64,000 nucleotides of DNA from Ephemerocybe angulata (Eukaryota; Basidiomycota; Agaricomycetes; Agaricales; Psathyrellaceae): NCBI GenBank assembly GCA_013368325.1, contig JAACJK010000219.1, forward strand, positions 1 to 64,000. The letters are read 5' to 3'. Positions 1 to 9,631 of this stretch are shown piece after piece. The number at the start of each line of letters is the position of its first letter. Position 1 is the first letter of the stretch. The notes under the pieces were generated by a model. It ran no database searches. It was given only the letters and a program-made list of their open reading frames with translations, and was not told where the DNA came from. The position numbers and the translations under genes are program-made.

Positions 1-1665
1 TCCTTTCTGGAGGTCACACACAGCGTAAGGTCGCTTCATGTTATGTCGCGCGCACTCCACAGTCGCAGCACCGGAGGAAGCATACCCTTGCCCGGAGTTA
101 CATCCGCGAGGTTGACAGCGTCGTGACGAGAACAGTCGCTCTTCGGCTCGACCTCATCAGCGTGAGCTTCTAGATACGTACCAAACTTCTATTTTCCACG
201 TAGTAGGCGAATCCCTGGCTTAGCCCTGGGTCCGCCTCATCGCTCGAGACTCCTTTCTCCGCAGACGGAAGCACGCGTCGAGAGCTAAGTCAAAGCATGA
301 ATATACCTGTGAAACATCAACACAAGGTCCCAAAAGGAAGAAAATAACCTCGCACCTGAGCGCCTCGCTCTCATTTTCCCAGTCATCTGGCATGTTGATA
401 TTCGGGTGTGGGCACGCTGGGCAGAGAACGGCACATTCACCTGGGTTGGTCCCTGCGGCGTTGCGTACAGGATCATGCCCACGTGTGTGCCTCTTCAGGA
501 GCTTCAAATGCCGCCATTCGTGGACCATGCGTAGGAAGCTCGGATATCGGTCCTGTCACAAAGTAATGAGTAGCTATCACAACAAAATTTCCTGCAGAGC
601 GTTGATAAATGAAGTACCTTCGCGGGGCTCAAGCCCGTGTTGTCGGTGAGTCGCGAGAGGGCCTTCCAGAGCTCGAATGGCGATACCTTCGACTCATATT
701 GGAGAATCTCAAAGACTTCTAGAACGCGAAAGGTCGCCGCAGACTTGGGGTTCTCCGTCGTAGCTGGGTAGAGTCGCCGTTCCAGTAGCTGTTCAACTTG
801 CGACTTCGCCGTAGCTCCACAACGGCAATAGCTTAGCCCGACGAGATGAACGGCATCACAGTCAATGATCACGAAGTCGTCACCCCACGACACGTCTGGG
901 AGAGGACATATCTCTCCTGGGGATGACCAAGTTGTATTCGCACCCCCAACGATTTCAATGATGATCTCGTGAAGTAGTTACCGTTCCAGGACTGTTGGTA
1001 AATTAGAAACAGTGGGCGGTATACATGTGGAGCACGCACCTGAATTCGATGTAATGGAAGGTGCTCATGAACACCCCGAATACACTCCCCACATAGCAGC
1101 CCGAGGTTATCGCAAGCGGTACACCTGTACTGGGCCTTTCGGGACATCCCCGGACAGCGAGAACAGGTATCTGGTGGGTTCTTCCCTCGCCCTTCCAGAG
1201 TCAGAAGAATGCGAAGGTACTCGTCTATTTCCTTGGTCCATTGGTGAATGGCCGCATCCTGCCATATCTTAGTGTCTCGCTGCAATAAATCGTGTGGATC
1301 TGACTCACCCCTTTCCCTTTTGGCCGATTCCGCGCGTTGGAGTTCTCGGTGCACGGCGGCGGCTCTTCTTGCTGAATGAAGCTGTTGTAATAGTCCTTGT
1401 CCCATCCTGCGTCTTCCTCCCATGAATTCAGTATTTCCTCCGCTGTCCGGCGAACCGTAGCAACAGGCCGCGGAAGTTCGTCGATATCGTCGAGGACGTG
1501 CATCTTGTTGGAGACGATCTTGAGAGAGCCGGTGGATAGCCGCTTGAAGTTGGTGATTTCCACATTCTGTGATGCTGTTGAGGGGCCGGCGGGCTCTGGC
1601 CGAAGGGTCGCTAAGGGAGTGGACGTGGTGATCTTCAGCTTTCTTTTCTTCGCGGGTTTCGCCAT
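1..1665 (-). pseudogene. KDZ (Kyakuja-Dileera-Zisupton) transposase, 3'-truncated by window edge and frameshifted
   Basis: Reads on the minus strand from ATG at 1665. Exon 1 encodes a basic N-terminus (MAKPAKKRKLK); after introns 1259-1308 and 992-1039 comes the CxC2-type cysteine cluster that precedes KDZ transposases (CSRCPG, YRCTACD, LLCGEC, then PLHRIQ, WNGNYF, LGVRIQLGH). Further on are YCRCG, a third intron 553-617, RMVHEWRHLKLLKR and CPACPHPNINMP, then ALDACFRLRRK and, near base 1, GYASSGAATVECARHN and CDLQKG, all hallmarks of the start of the KDZ domain. The frame breaks at least three times: a C-run one base short at 919-922, another between 240 and 275, and one near 95-105. Known KDZ elements move by a DDE-type transposase; here the frameshifts argue for a dead copy. 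The catalytic domain and both element ends are not visible. Sequencing error in homopolymers is an alternative for one break, not for all. Confidence 0.85.
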
Positions 1666-1769
1666 GATTGGAGCAGCGAGAGTGTTTAATTCGAATCAGT
1701 GTGTATTTTGAGATTGGCAGGGGATTATTTATATCGGTTGACTAGAGTTCACGAGTATAGCGAGTAGCG

Positions 1770-2530
1770 ATGGGTAGACGGGCCCTGTACCTCACCCTTG
1801 AGGCGAGGACAGCTGCTAAGAAGGCTCAGCGTGCTGCACGAGCACTGGAACCTCGGTAAGTCCCGAATTCAATCGGAAGAGTGGATCTGTAGTGATGCAT
1901 TAGGATCCCAGCTCCTCGGAACGTCGCCGTGAAGAGAATCGAAGGGCTTACCTCAAAAGGAAGAAGCCGCCAGTGCCTCCCCAACACATTGAGGCACTTG
2001 CGGATGCGGAGCTACACAGCCCAGAGGACCATTATACGTTCAAACTCTTCGCGGAAGGGCACGACACGTTGGGGCTTGAGACCGTTGATATCGAACCGCA
2101 CAACTTCGAAGCCATGGTGAACCTACCACCATACCCTGATCCGGTCACCTCCCTTCCCAACTTCGCTGAATCCTGGCCACGAGTGTCAGCTGCACTCCAT
2201 GGATACATGACGCACCAATATATCCTTTCTCTGGGTTCGAGAAGTGCAGCAGTCCATGAAACCCCTGACCACATCCTGATCGAGAAGGCGTGGGAGGAGT
2301 ACACGAGGCTGGAGGACCGTTTCGAGCGCCTTTCGAAGATCGCAATTGATCCGGCAGGGTTGAGCGCTTCTGAGGTGAATCCGGTAGGAGCGATAGCCTT
2401 CCAAAATCAGTTATGGACAGCGCGGAGGATGGTGGACGTTGCAGAAGAGTTATCTGTGTTGAAATCTGGGCGGAACTTTTTGTTACGTACGCTAACGGAC
2501 CGTACATGGGAACTTGGGCGACATCAATGA
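1770..2530 (+). CDS. hypothetical protein, two exons
   Basis: ATG at 1770 (MGRRALYLTLEA), intron 1856-1911 (GTAAGT...CCCAG, 56 nt), then an open frame to TGA at 2528-2530; 86 + 619 nt give 234 residues. The N-terminus is Arg/Lys/Ala-rich and charged (KKAQRAARALEPR, RREENRRAYLKRKK), probably helical and possibly DNA- or RNA-binding; the remainder is a mixed globular-looking sequence with no transmembrane segment or signal peptide. It is transcribed away from the KDZ element, with start codons only about 105 bp apart. The charged N-terminal pattern recalls lineage-specific agaricomycete proteins, but I do not recognise a named family. The spliced frame is clean, so the gene looks intact. Confidence 0.6.
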
Positions 2531-2548
2531 TAAGATAATTGTTCAGAG

Positions 2549-3101
2549 TCAGAGATAGCGACTACCGAAGAGATCATCCTTCTGCGAACAAACCATGCAC
2601 GACGGAACAGTGCACAAGTGGGAGTTATGCATCCTGAGCCACTCCTTGTACGCTTCACAGAACTTGATCGCAGTCTCAACCGCCTCTTCCTCCCTCTTCT
2701 TCTTGATAATCTTCATAGCGCGCCTGTTCATTTCGAAGCGAACCCTCTTTAAGCGCCTGTCAGCACATGGGGAGTCAACTGTAAATAGACGTGTACGTAC
2801 CTCCATTTCGGCGTCGATCTTCTGCTGATATTTTGTTTCGTTAGTCGAGCCCTCACCTGAGGGCCTCCAACGCTTCAAGACCCATTCTTTGACAAAGGGA
2901 ATGAGAAACTCCTCCCCGCGCCCTGCGTCAAGCTCGGCAGCGTAGAGCTTGATCTTCCTCTTCAGGAACGCTTCTTTCTGCAGGTTGAATGGAGGGTATG
3001 GACTCTCCTCTTCGCTGTCGTCATCCTAATCAAGGTGAGATGTGTTTGGGGATAGAGAAGGCGAGGGAAGAGCGACATACCCAGTAAGAGTATTGTGACA
3101 T
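2549..3101 (-). CDS. hypothetical charged protein, two exons
   Basis: Starts MSQYSYW at 3101, intron 3026-3080 (GTATGT...ATTAG, 55 nt), then DDDSEEESPYPPFN and an open frame to 2549; about 165 residues. The C-terminal half is strongly basic and helical (RRAMKIIKKKREEE) and ends in a Cys pair region (CTVPSCMVCSQK). Inside the long exon are two more intron-like strings (GTGAGGGC...CTAAC...CAG near 2850 and GTACGTAC...GACAG near 2770-2810), but removing either breaks the frame, so I keep the exon unspliced. No family recognised. The end is tail-to-tail with the 1770-2530 gene, 18 bp apart. Confidence 0.5.
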
Positions 3102-3821
3102 GATGGTATAGGTTGGTAAGGGCGCGAATGACTTGGTGTATGAGTTCTGGGAGTGATCGGTGCGTCCAGGGCATTATATATACTGCACTCACCCCACTCA
3201 CCGCTGTTCTGAGACGAAATGCTGGAAAATGGATTTACAGAAGCACGGGTACCTCTGCGACTAGGAGGAGGCCTGTCTGCAGTCCACTCCGCCTCCAGGC
3301 TTCTCTTAGGTCTACAGGTCAGTCGAGAGGGTATTCTGATTTTGGAACACGGTGATACCCCTCAATATTAATGCATGGGTATCACAAATTACCGCCAGGG
3401 TACGGGATTCTCGGTTCTCGGACTTGGCCAGTAGCGCTGCAGCTGAGCGCTTCTCCGTTGTGTCGCAATGTATCACCGAGCTCCAAGATCCCAGAAGCGG
3501 ACACATCAAGAAGCCCCATCTCGATCTTGCTTCCGTCCCAATCCGGCACGTTAACTGGATGTCAAGGACTCAGCACGCGCACCTCCTCGAATTTCAAACT
3601 CTCTGCGGCCCTCCAAAACCTCCAGCGAGTACCACGGAGCGAAGTAAGCGGGCACCAGGCCCCGGATTTTTCTGGAAAGGCGCGCCTGGATCGAGTGTGG
3701 GGACGCGACGACTCAAGGACCGAATCTCTAGGATATGGAGGAAACAAGGGACGCGGGGACTTAGGTATGAGGGCGAACAGCGCAACGACACGTAAATTAG
3801 GAGAAACAGGGTACAAGAAGC
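3102..3821. other. intergenic, no supported gene
   Basis: Open frames on both strands (longest about 154 codons, plus strand 3371-3835) overlap each other, lack splice structure and family motifs, and share no signature with neighbours. The minus-strand upstream region of the 2549-3101 gene has a TATATA string near 3175-3181. Nothing else seen. Confidence 0.5.
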
Positions 3822-4343
3822 TTAGTTATACATAATTTCAATCATGGACCGAGGGGAAATAGGAACAGCGCGATCAAGGTATGCAGCAAGGTCACTGAGA
3901 GTCTGCAACTCGCATTGGAGTTCAAACTGGAGGTTTTCGATTGTGCGATGGTACATGACAAGCGTGTTTGGTCGTGGAATACCGCCGGAGTTTGCTCTTG
4001 TAGCGAAACGACGGACAGCAGAGCGGATTTCCTGGAAGGGTAATTAGTAGAAAGGCCAAGCATCGTATGAAGGAGAGGGACGACTTGCAGCGACTTTCGT
4101 CCGAATCTTCCTTGCGCGATATCCGGGAGTTGAGTCGACCCGGAAATACAAAGGGTAGTTGATGAACCACCGTGTGAGGTAGGCGAGCCAGAAGGCGTGA
4201 ACATCTGCGTCGGTAATGAGGACCTCGATGTACTCGATGGCGCCAACGCGCAGGTCGCAGAGCTGAGGGCGATTCCAGCCGGGGTAGACGGTGGGCATTG
4301 TAGAGATGGAGGGCATAATGTGCCGGTCGCTATGGGTAGTCAT
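3822..4343 (-). CDS. hypothetical protein, two exons joined by a GC-AG intron
   Basis: Exon 1 begins MTTHSDRHIMPS at 4343 and runs to 4089; exon 2 runs from 4031 to the stop at 3822-3824. The intron 4032-4088 (57 nt) starts GCAAGT instead of GTAAGT, has a CTAAT branch site and ends CCAG; splicing joins TKVA to EIRSAVRRFA in frame. The product is about 154 residues, ending in a helix-rich segment (QFELQCELQTLSDLAAYLDR). The true start may lie further upstream, since a minus-strand open frame in another phase covers 4344-4626. No family recognised. Confidence 0.5.
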
Positions 4344-6040
4344 GCAAGAACAATGAGTACGAGGTCAAAGGGATTGGGCTGGGTCTGAGGCCAGAGGCAC
4401 ATAGACGCGACTTTTTAAGGCCATATCTGTAGGACTCTTCTTTGTGGCGTTCAAACCCGGCAAAGAGGAAAGAAGGAGTCGCGATTTGGACGATCGAAGA
4501 TGGGATCTGGCACCAACGATCAGAACTTCGTGATCTTTCCCCTAGTGAAGGAAAGGCTGGCCAATGGCAATGCGAATAATCGTGCGCTAACCGTGAAAGC
4601 GACATAGATGTTGAGATATTGAACACATGTGTGTACCGATAAGCACTATGAGCTCAGATAGTAGGTCATTTAAAATATCTCTCATCCGATCTTACAACTT
4701 GCATGCACGGCGAGTATTTATTTCTAGTGCTATGGAAAACCACTGGTTCTAACCAAGTATCTAAGTTGAAACTTCAACCCAATCCAAGGTTTTGGACATA
4801 GTGCGTCAAGGAAGACATATGAGAGGCCTAAATTACCCTTCTGAAATGCAGAGAATCAGTAAATAGACACATTGAGCTATTTATCGTGCCTCCAAACTCA
4901 AATCTGAACCCTTGGGGAAGCTTATATGTTTCCGTTTGCCAAACATATCGAGTTGTGTCTCCTCCCACTTACACCGCATGGAATTGGGTTTCTACTATCT
5001 CTCTGAGAGGATTTTACCTCTGGCTGGCATTTTCTATCTGATTCAAGGTCTGAGTTGCTGTTAGGCCAGTAAATCCCGCGCGAACATCTCGGTGACTGAC
5101 ATACGCATAAGAAGGCTATAAATCTTCCTCCATCCAAGGATTAGGGCCAAATAAACTACCTAGAATAGAGCTCTCAGAGTGTAACAACTCTTAGCATATA
5201 GCCTTCACTCGATTCTACCAACTCCCACAGTACTAGAGTCATGTTTTGTGGTTCGGGGCACTTTTTGATTTCGACAAGTCCCGCTTCGGCATTTGCCGAG
5301 TGGGGCCCTTGACCGTAGCTCATCGTTTAGGCCGCCCTCGAGTCTGATATGTTGTTAACTCACCAATAAGTATGATATTACCATGTAGACACACCCCTTT
5401 CGCATCTGTAGGGAGCTCAGAACTGAGGAATTGTGTCCCCAAGTCCCGCTTCGGCAAATGCCGAGCGGCAACTTGGCTTGGCCGTGGCTCGTCTTTGGGG
5501 TCTCCCGGAGGTTGTTATCGACTACTTATACTGACTAGTCTTTTTGCGCTCTGTCAGTATCAATGTATAGATAGCCCTGTCTATATGTGCGTGGCTTAGA
5601 GATTCATGTCTAAGTCCCGCTTCAGCAAAGGGAGAAGTCCTGCTTCTGCGAAGGGAGTGTATAAGTTGAACTCGGCGATTCTCGATTGACGTCTCTACGG
5701 GTCTGAGACTTTAGGCCATGCCCCATGAGCCATGCGGCCATCTATTTGACTAAAAGAAGTTCACCCTTTTGACCGCCTGACTTCTTAATATCCCAGGCTA
5801 ATTGATGACACTCTCTGGACTTAACAGCTAGCAATCGACACATGGGTTGTATTGTCCGAGGGAACGACTCGAGGCTGGTCACAGACATACGTGTACAGGG
5901 TATACTGAGCATAATTCGAACGGAATGCTACAAGAAAGGGAGCAACAGAGTTTAATAACAGGCGACACCATCACCTCAGACAAGAAGGGGATTAATAGAC
6001 GTTGGGAGAGGAGGAGAGAGGTGATGGAGGGTAGTCTCGT
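4344..6040. other. intergenic, AT-richer, with short dispersed repeats
   Basis: About 1.7 kb with no convincing gene on either strand; the longest open frames are 70-100 codons without motifs. It carries the repeated 'AAGTCCCGCTTC' units described separately. The first 280 bp (4344-4626) may contain an upstream exon of the 3822-4343 gene. Confidence 0.5.
5276..5655. repeat. four diverged copies of an AAGTCCCGCTTCGGCA motif
   Basis: Copies begin near 5276 (AAGTCCCGCTTCGGCATTTG), 5440 (AAGTCCCGCTTCGGCAAATG), 5611 (AAGTCCCGCTTCAGCAAAG) and 5634 (AAGTCCTGCTTCTGCGAAG). The first two contain a CGGCAttTGCCG / CGGCAaaTGCCG inverted repeat and are followed by related downstream text (GACCGTAGCTC versus GGCCGTGGCTCG). 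Function unknown; perhaps remnants of a small repeated element. Confidence 0.55.
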
Positions 6041-6983
6041 CTACGCATGCGTGATGATGCCCCTACCGTAGGCCTTGACGTAAGCCTCATATGCAGAATG
6101 GAGCGTGCGGTGGCGGCTGTAACTAGCCCCAGAGACTCCGGTGACGTAGGGAGAGGTATCCATCCTGACTGGGTGTCAAACACAATGAAAGGAACTGATT
6201 GGAAATGTACTTACCATCCTCCAAACACGCCGACTCTGAGTCCGCGGGTGACGGTGAAGAATCGATCCGCTGCCCAGAGAATCAGTTCCATACAGGGCTT
6301 AGTTTCCAAATGTGACTTACGACCTGCACCAGTGTAAACGGCCGACTCGGGGGCCGGAGGAAGGACGTTCGGCCCTAGAGATTGGAATCCCGCAATTGGG
6401 GAGGTGGCTGGAGGAATAATGACAGTGGGGAGAGGTGCGTCCTGCGCAGTTTGAGTGCTCGAAGCAGTCACTCCTGGAGCAGGAGGAGCGACGGCGGCTG
6501 CGGCTGCGCTTGGTCCAGAGGTGTCTAAGTCATATGTCAGTGGATGCAACGGAAGGGCTGCGCCGATAAAGGGGTGTTACCACTTACTGGTGGTAGCAGG
6601 CGGAACGTTAGTAGTGGTAGCAGGCGGAACGTTAGTGGTAGCGCCGTCGTCCTCATCGTCGCTCGCAACAGTGGGGACCAAGACGATACCCGTGCCGTTG
6701 CACATGTCGCAAGAAACAGGATCTAGACCTCGTTAGCAAATAGGAATTGGAATATCATATCTCCTTACTTGTATCACCATTTCCAACTTGCAGATAGTCG
6801 TCGAGAGTAAGGTGTCCTATAGCTGGGTGGTCAGAATAGTGACGGGGGCTCGGGAGAGGGAGAGGAACACATACGATCATCAATAGCATGGATCAAATTG
6901 CCGAGGAGCCGAAGCATCGAGGGGCTCGTAGCGCGACTGAGAGTCGCAAGGCGCTCCTCTTTGGCAGCGGTCTCTTTGGCCAT
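6041..6983 (-). CDS. RNase H1 N-terminal (viroplasmin-type) domain protein, six exons
   Basis: Start ATG 6983; introns 6823-6874, 6723-6768, 6525-6587, 6270-6320 and 6165-6214; stop 6041-6043; 226 residues. Residues 1-50 form a helical N-terminus (MAKETAAKEERLATLSR), followed by one CDMCNGTGI motif resembling half of a zinc-binding CxxCxGxG repeat. A low-complexity Ala/Pro/Thr linker (VPPATT repeated) leads to a C-terminal domain: DRFFTVTRGLRVGVF, W, then YVTGVSGASYSRH. That order (YxVxxGxxxGVF, W, VxGVSGAxY) is the small RNA/DNA-hybrid-binding fold found at the N-terminus of eukaryotic RNase H1 and in caulimovirus P6. The RNase H catalytic domain is absent, so it would bind nucleic acid without cutting it; that role is inferred. 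The 49-54 nt introns keep frame throughout. Confidence 0.75.
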
Positions 6984-7356
6984 TGGAACAAAGGTGTTGA
7001 TGTTCGAGGGTGAGGAAAGTAGAGAAAACAGAGAAGAAGAGGCGATATGGAGTCTAGTGTGAGTTCGGAGGCTTATATATGGCAACCGACCTGTTTGGCG
7101 CATATTTGCCGCGGCTTGAGTGTTCGCGTTCAGATGCAAACGGAGTTTACTTGCCTGCCCTGAAAGGAGTGTTCAATCTCGAGATTTCGTTACACAGTAT
7201 TGATAGATAGGTTCAGCGCAGAGCATTGATCTTCTGAAAAGTATAATGCATTAGAAAGGTTGGGAAGCTTATAACATCCGATGCATTGCTTTATTGAACC
7301 ACCTGGTCTCCCCCTGTGAACGCTGCATTATCATACAGACGCTCTGTCAGATCAAC
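6984..7356. other. divergent promoter region
   Basis: 373 bp between the start of the minus-strand RNase H1-N-like gene and the plus-strand gene at 7357. A TATATA string at about 7072-7080 (TTATATATGG) lies 90-100 bp upstream of the 6983 start and could serve as its TATA box. Two ATGCATT strings occur near 7249 and 7281. No coding signal. Confidence 0.45.
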
Positions 7357-9397
7357 ATGGCGCCCCCCAGCTGGCTTTCGGACATACGACGCACATACTG
7401 CGAATCCTTCCTACCCGAATACGCGGAGTGTCGAGTGAAGAAGAAATACAAGCAGTTCTGGCTAAAGCTTTTCGCCAGCTACTTGACCATGTTCCCGCTC
7501 ATCGACGAGAAGTTTCCCGATAAATCACTCGGTCAACTGACTCAGGAGGAGATGGAAGAGTACTCACGAGATTTGGCCAAGCTTCAAAAGGCGAGTCGAG
7601 GTTGCCCAGCTTCAATAGCCAGGATGGTGATACTGATCGCGGAACGTCCTTAATCCAGCGACTCAAGGAGTGGTTCCGATGGCAATTTAATCCTAGGAGC
7701 AGAAACAATACCGTATCAGTCTCGCCGAAGCTCCTAAAGGACATCTATACACCCCGAACCCGAGGACTGAAGGCGTACGAAACATTCGCTAAACTCTACC
7801 CAGAGAAGGTGTCAGCTGCTCTAGATAAGCGATGTGAGGAAGACGGTATCGAGAAAAGCAAGAAAGTGTCGAGATGGCACTCGGTTTGTAAGGACTTGTA
7901 CTCGAAAGCGACTGAAGAGGAGATCCAGGCCGTCGAGGAGAGGATCGCGGATGATGCTGAAGAGGAGGAGGAAAACGAAGCTGAGGGGGAACCGGAGACT
8001 TACCATCGGTATGACCTTGTTTTCTGACACGAGGTTGCGTGCTAAGTTAATTTAAACACAGATTTCTTACCTCCCTTCCGAGTGTTCTCTCCGCAGTTGT
8101 CGATCCAGCTGTCCGCAAAGCAGGTGTTTTGGCGTTAGTGACGATAGTTGGACCGGAGCCCGCATCGGATGGGAAAATCAAAGTTCACACGTGAGCATTC
8201 CTAATTCGGAGGTCTGGTCTCGATCCTTGACAAACAATGACTGACGTGCCTTCCCAAACCACCAGCCTTCAGTTCGGGGACAAGGACAAGACTCCCTTAT
8301 TTGCAGGCACTTGGAATGAGTACGAACGTGTATTTGTTACAGCCCTGACGCAGTTCGCAAAGCGACATGAATTTCGTACGTAGGCTTCAACGGCCATGGT
8401 GTGTTTGATTGTTCTGATTGGAATGTCTAGCCCCCAACGTTTGTGCTCAACGAGCTCTGAACAAAGATGCTAGGCCATTACCCGCCGAAGGTACGTCTTC
8501 CTGCTAAGTGGAATAATTTCTGAGGCTTATCGCAATTTTAACAGAAACATCCGCTGAGAAAGGCACCATTTCTCAGAACACTACTAGTGTCACCAACAGT
8601 GCTTCCTCCTCTGCGTCTAAGCTTGGCCCCACATCGCCGACCTCTCTAGCGAAGACCTCGGACCCTCCGCTTCTGGCGACAACGACTCATCCTTCTAGGG
8701 TAGAACAGGTCCAACCTCCGTCTCTCGATTTGGCGAGATCCAGCGTTGTGGCAGGGCCTCAGGCGGATAGACCCCCCGAATCAACTGTCGAAGGCGTCCA
8801 ATCTCCAGCGCTCAAGTTGTCGACATCCGCTTCTGGAACGTCCCCAGCAGCTCCATCGGCAGCAGCCGCCATTGCGAAGCTTGGTACTTCCGAGAAGGTG
8901 ACTACCCCCGAATCTGATACACGTGTAGACGGGATCCAATCTCTGCGTCTCAATACGGCGACATCCGCCATCTCAACTGGGTCTCATGCATCCAATATCC
9001 CCCAATCAAGTAACCAGGAAGAAGGGATCCATGCTCCGCCGCTCAATTTGGCGACATCCGCCTTTGCAAATCCGACACACATTCCACCTCAATTCGAGAC
9101 CTTCAATGTTAGTTCTACCTTTCCAAGCCACGTCTATGGGGGCTACGTCAACTTCACCGCTGCTCAGGGCCTCAGCACATTCCCTGACTACACGAACGAT
9201 GGGTCGCTAAACAATACCGGTCTCAGATGGAACAACATCAACATGCAGCAGTCGGAGGGCTCCATTCAAATCCCTCCAGCCGGTTACACGTCTGAGTCTG
9301 AGGTTCTTTCGAAGGATCGGTGGGCAAACAAGTGCGACAATACGTGGAACAGTCAAACGATGTTCTCTGCAGTTGCGGGAGATTTTGTTCAGCACCA

Positions 9398-9402
9398 GAC
9401 CC
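9398..9402. repeat. target site duplication GACCC, left copy
   Basis: GACCC directly precedes the LTR at 9403; the identical right copy is at 14489-14493, directly after the other LTR. Five bases is the usual length for copia integrase. Confidence 0.95.
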
Positions 9403-9631
9403 TGTTGAGACTCGAGTATGAGGTAGGAAAACTATATAGAATTTCCTGTACGTAGAACTACTTAAATACAATTCAAGTATTACTACGTGGTGCAACGTAC
9501 ATGCAACGTACTACCCGAGTACTTAGCGAGATACGAAAACTAACCGAAACATATCCATCCGAGAAGCAAACGAGTGCTTCGGATGGACGACCAGAGTACA
9601 GCGAAGCTGCGAAGCTTCGCCGTTCTCAACA
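9403..9631 (-). repeat. copia 3' LTR
   Basis: 229 bp, TGTTGAGA...TCTCAACA, matching 14260-14488 at every base I compared. In element orientation this is the downstream LTR. Its first bases also supply the end of the polyprotein frame (TGT codon, then TGA). Confidence 0.95.

Noticed and set aside
7591..7622. 32-nt GC-AG intron in the disrupted gene
   Set aside because: It keeps frame, but the overlapping 50-nt GT-AG intron 7560-7609 also keeps frame and has normal length and signals.
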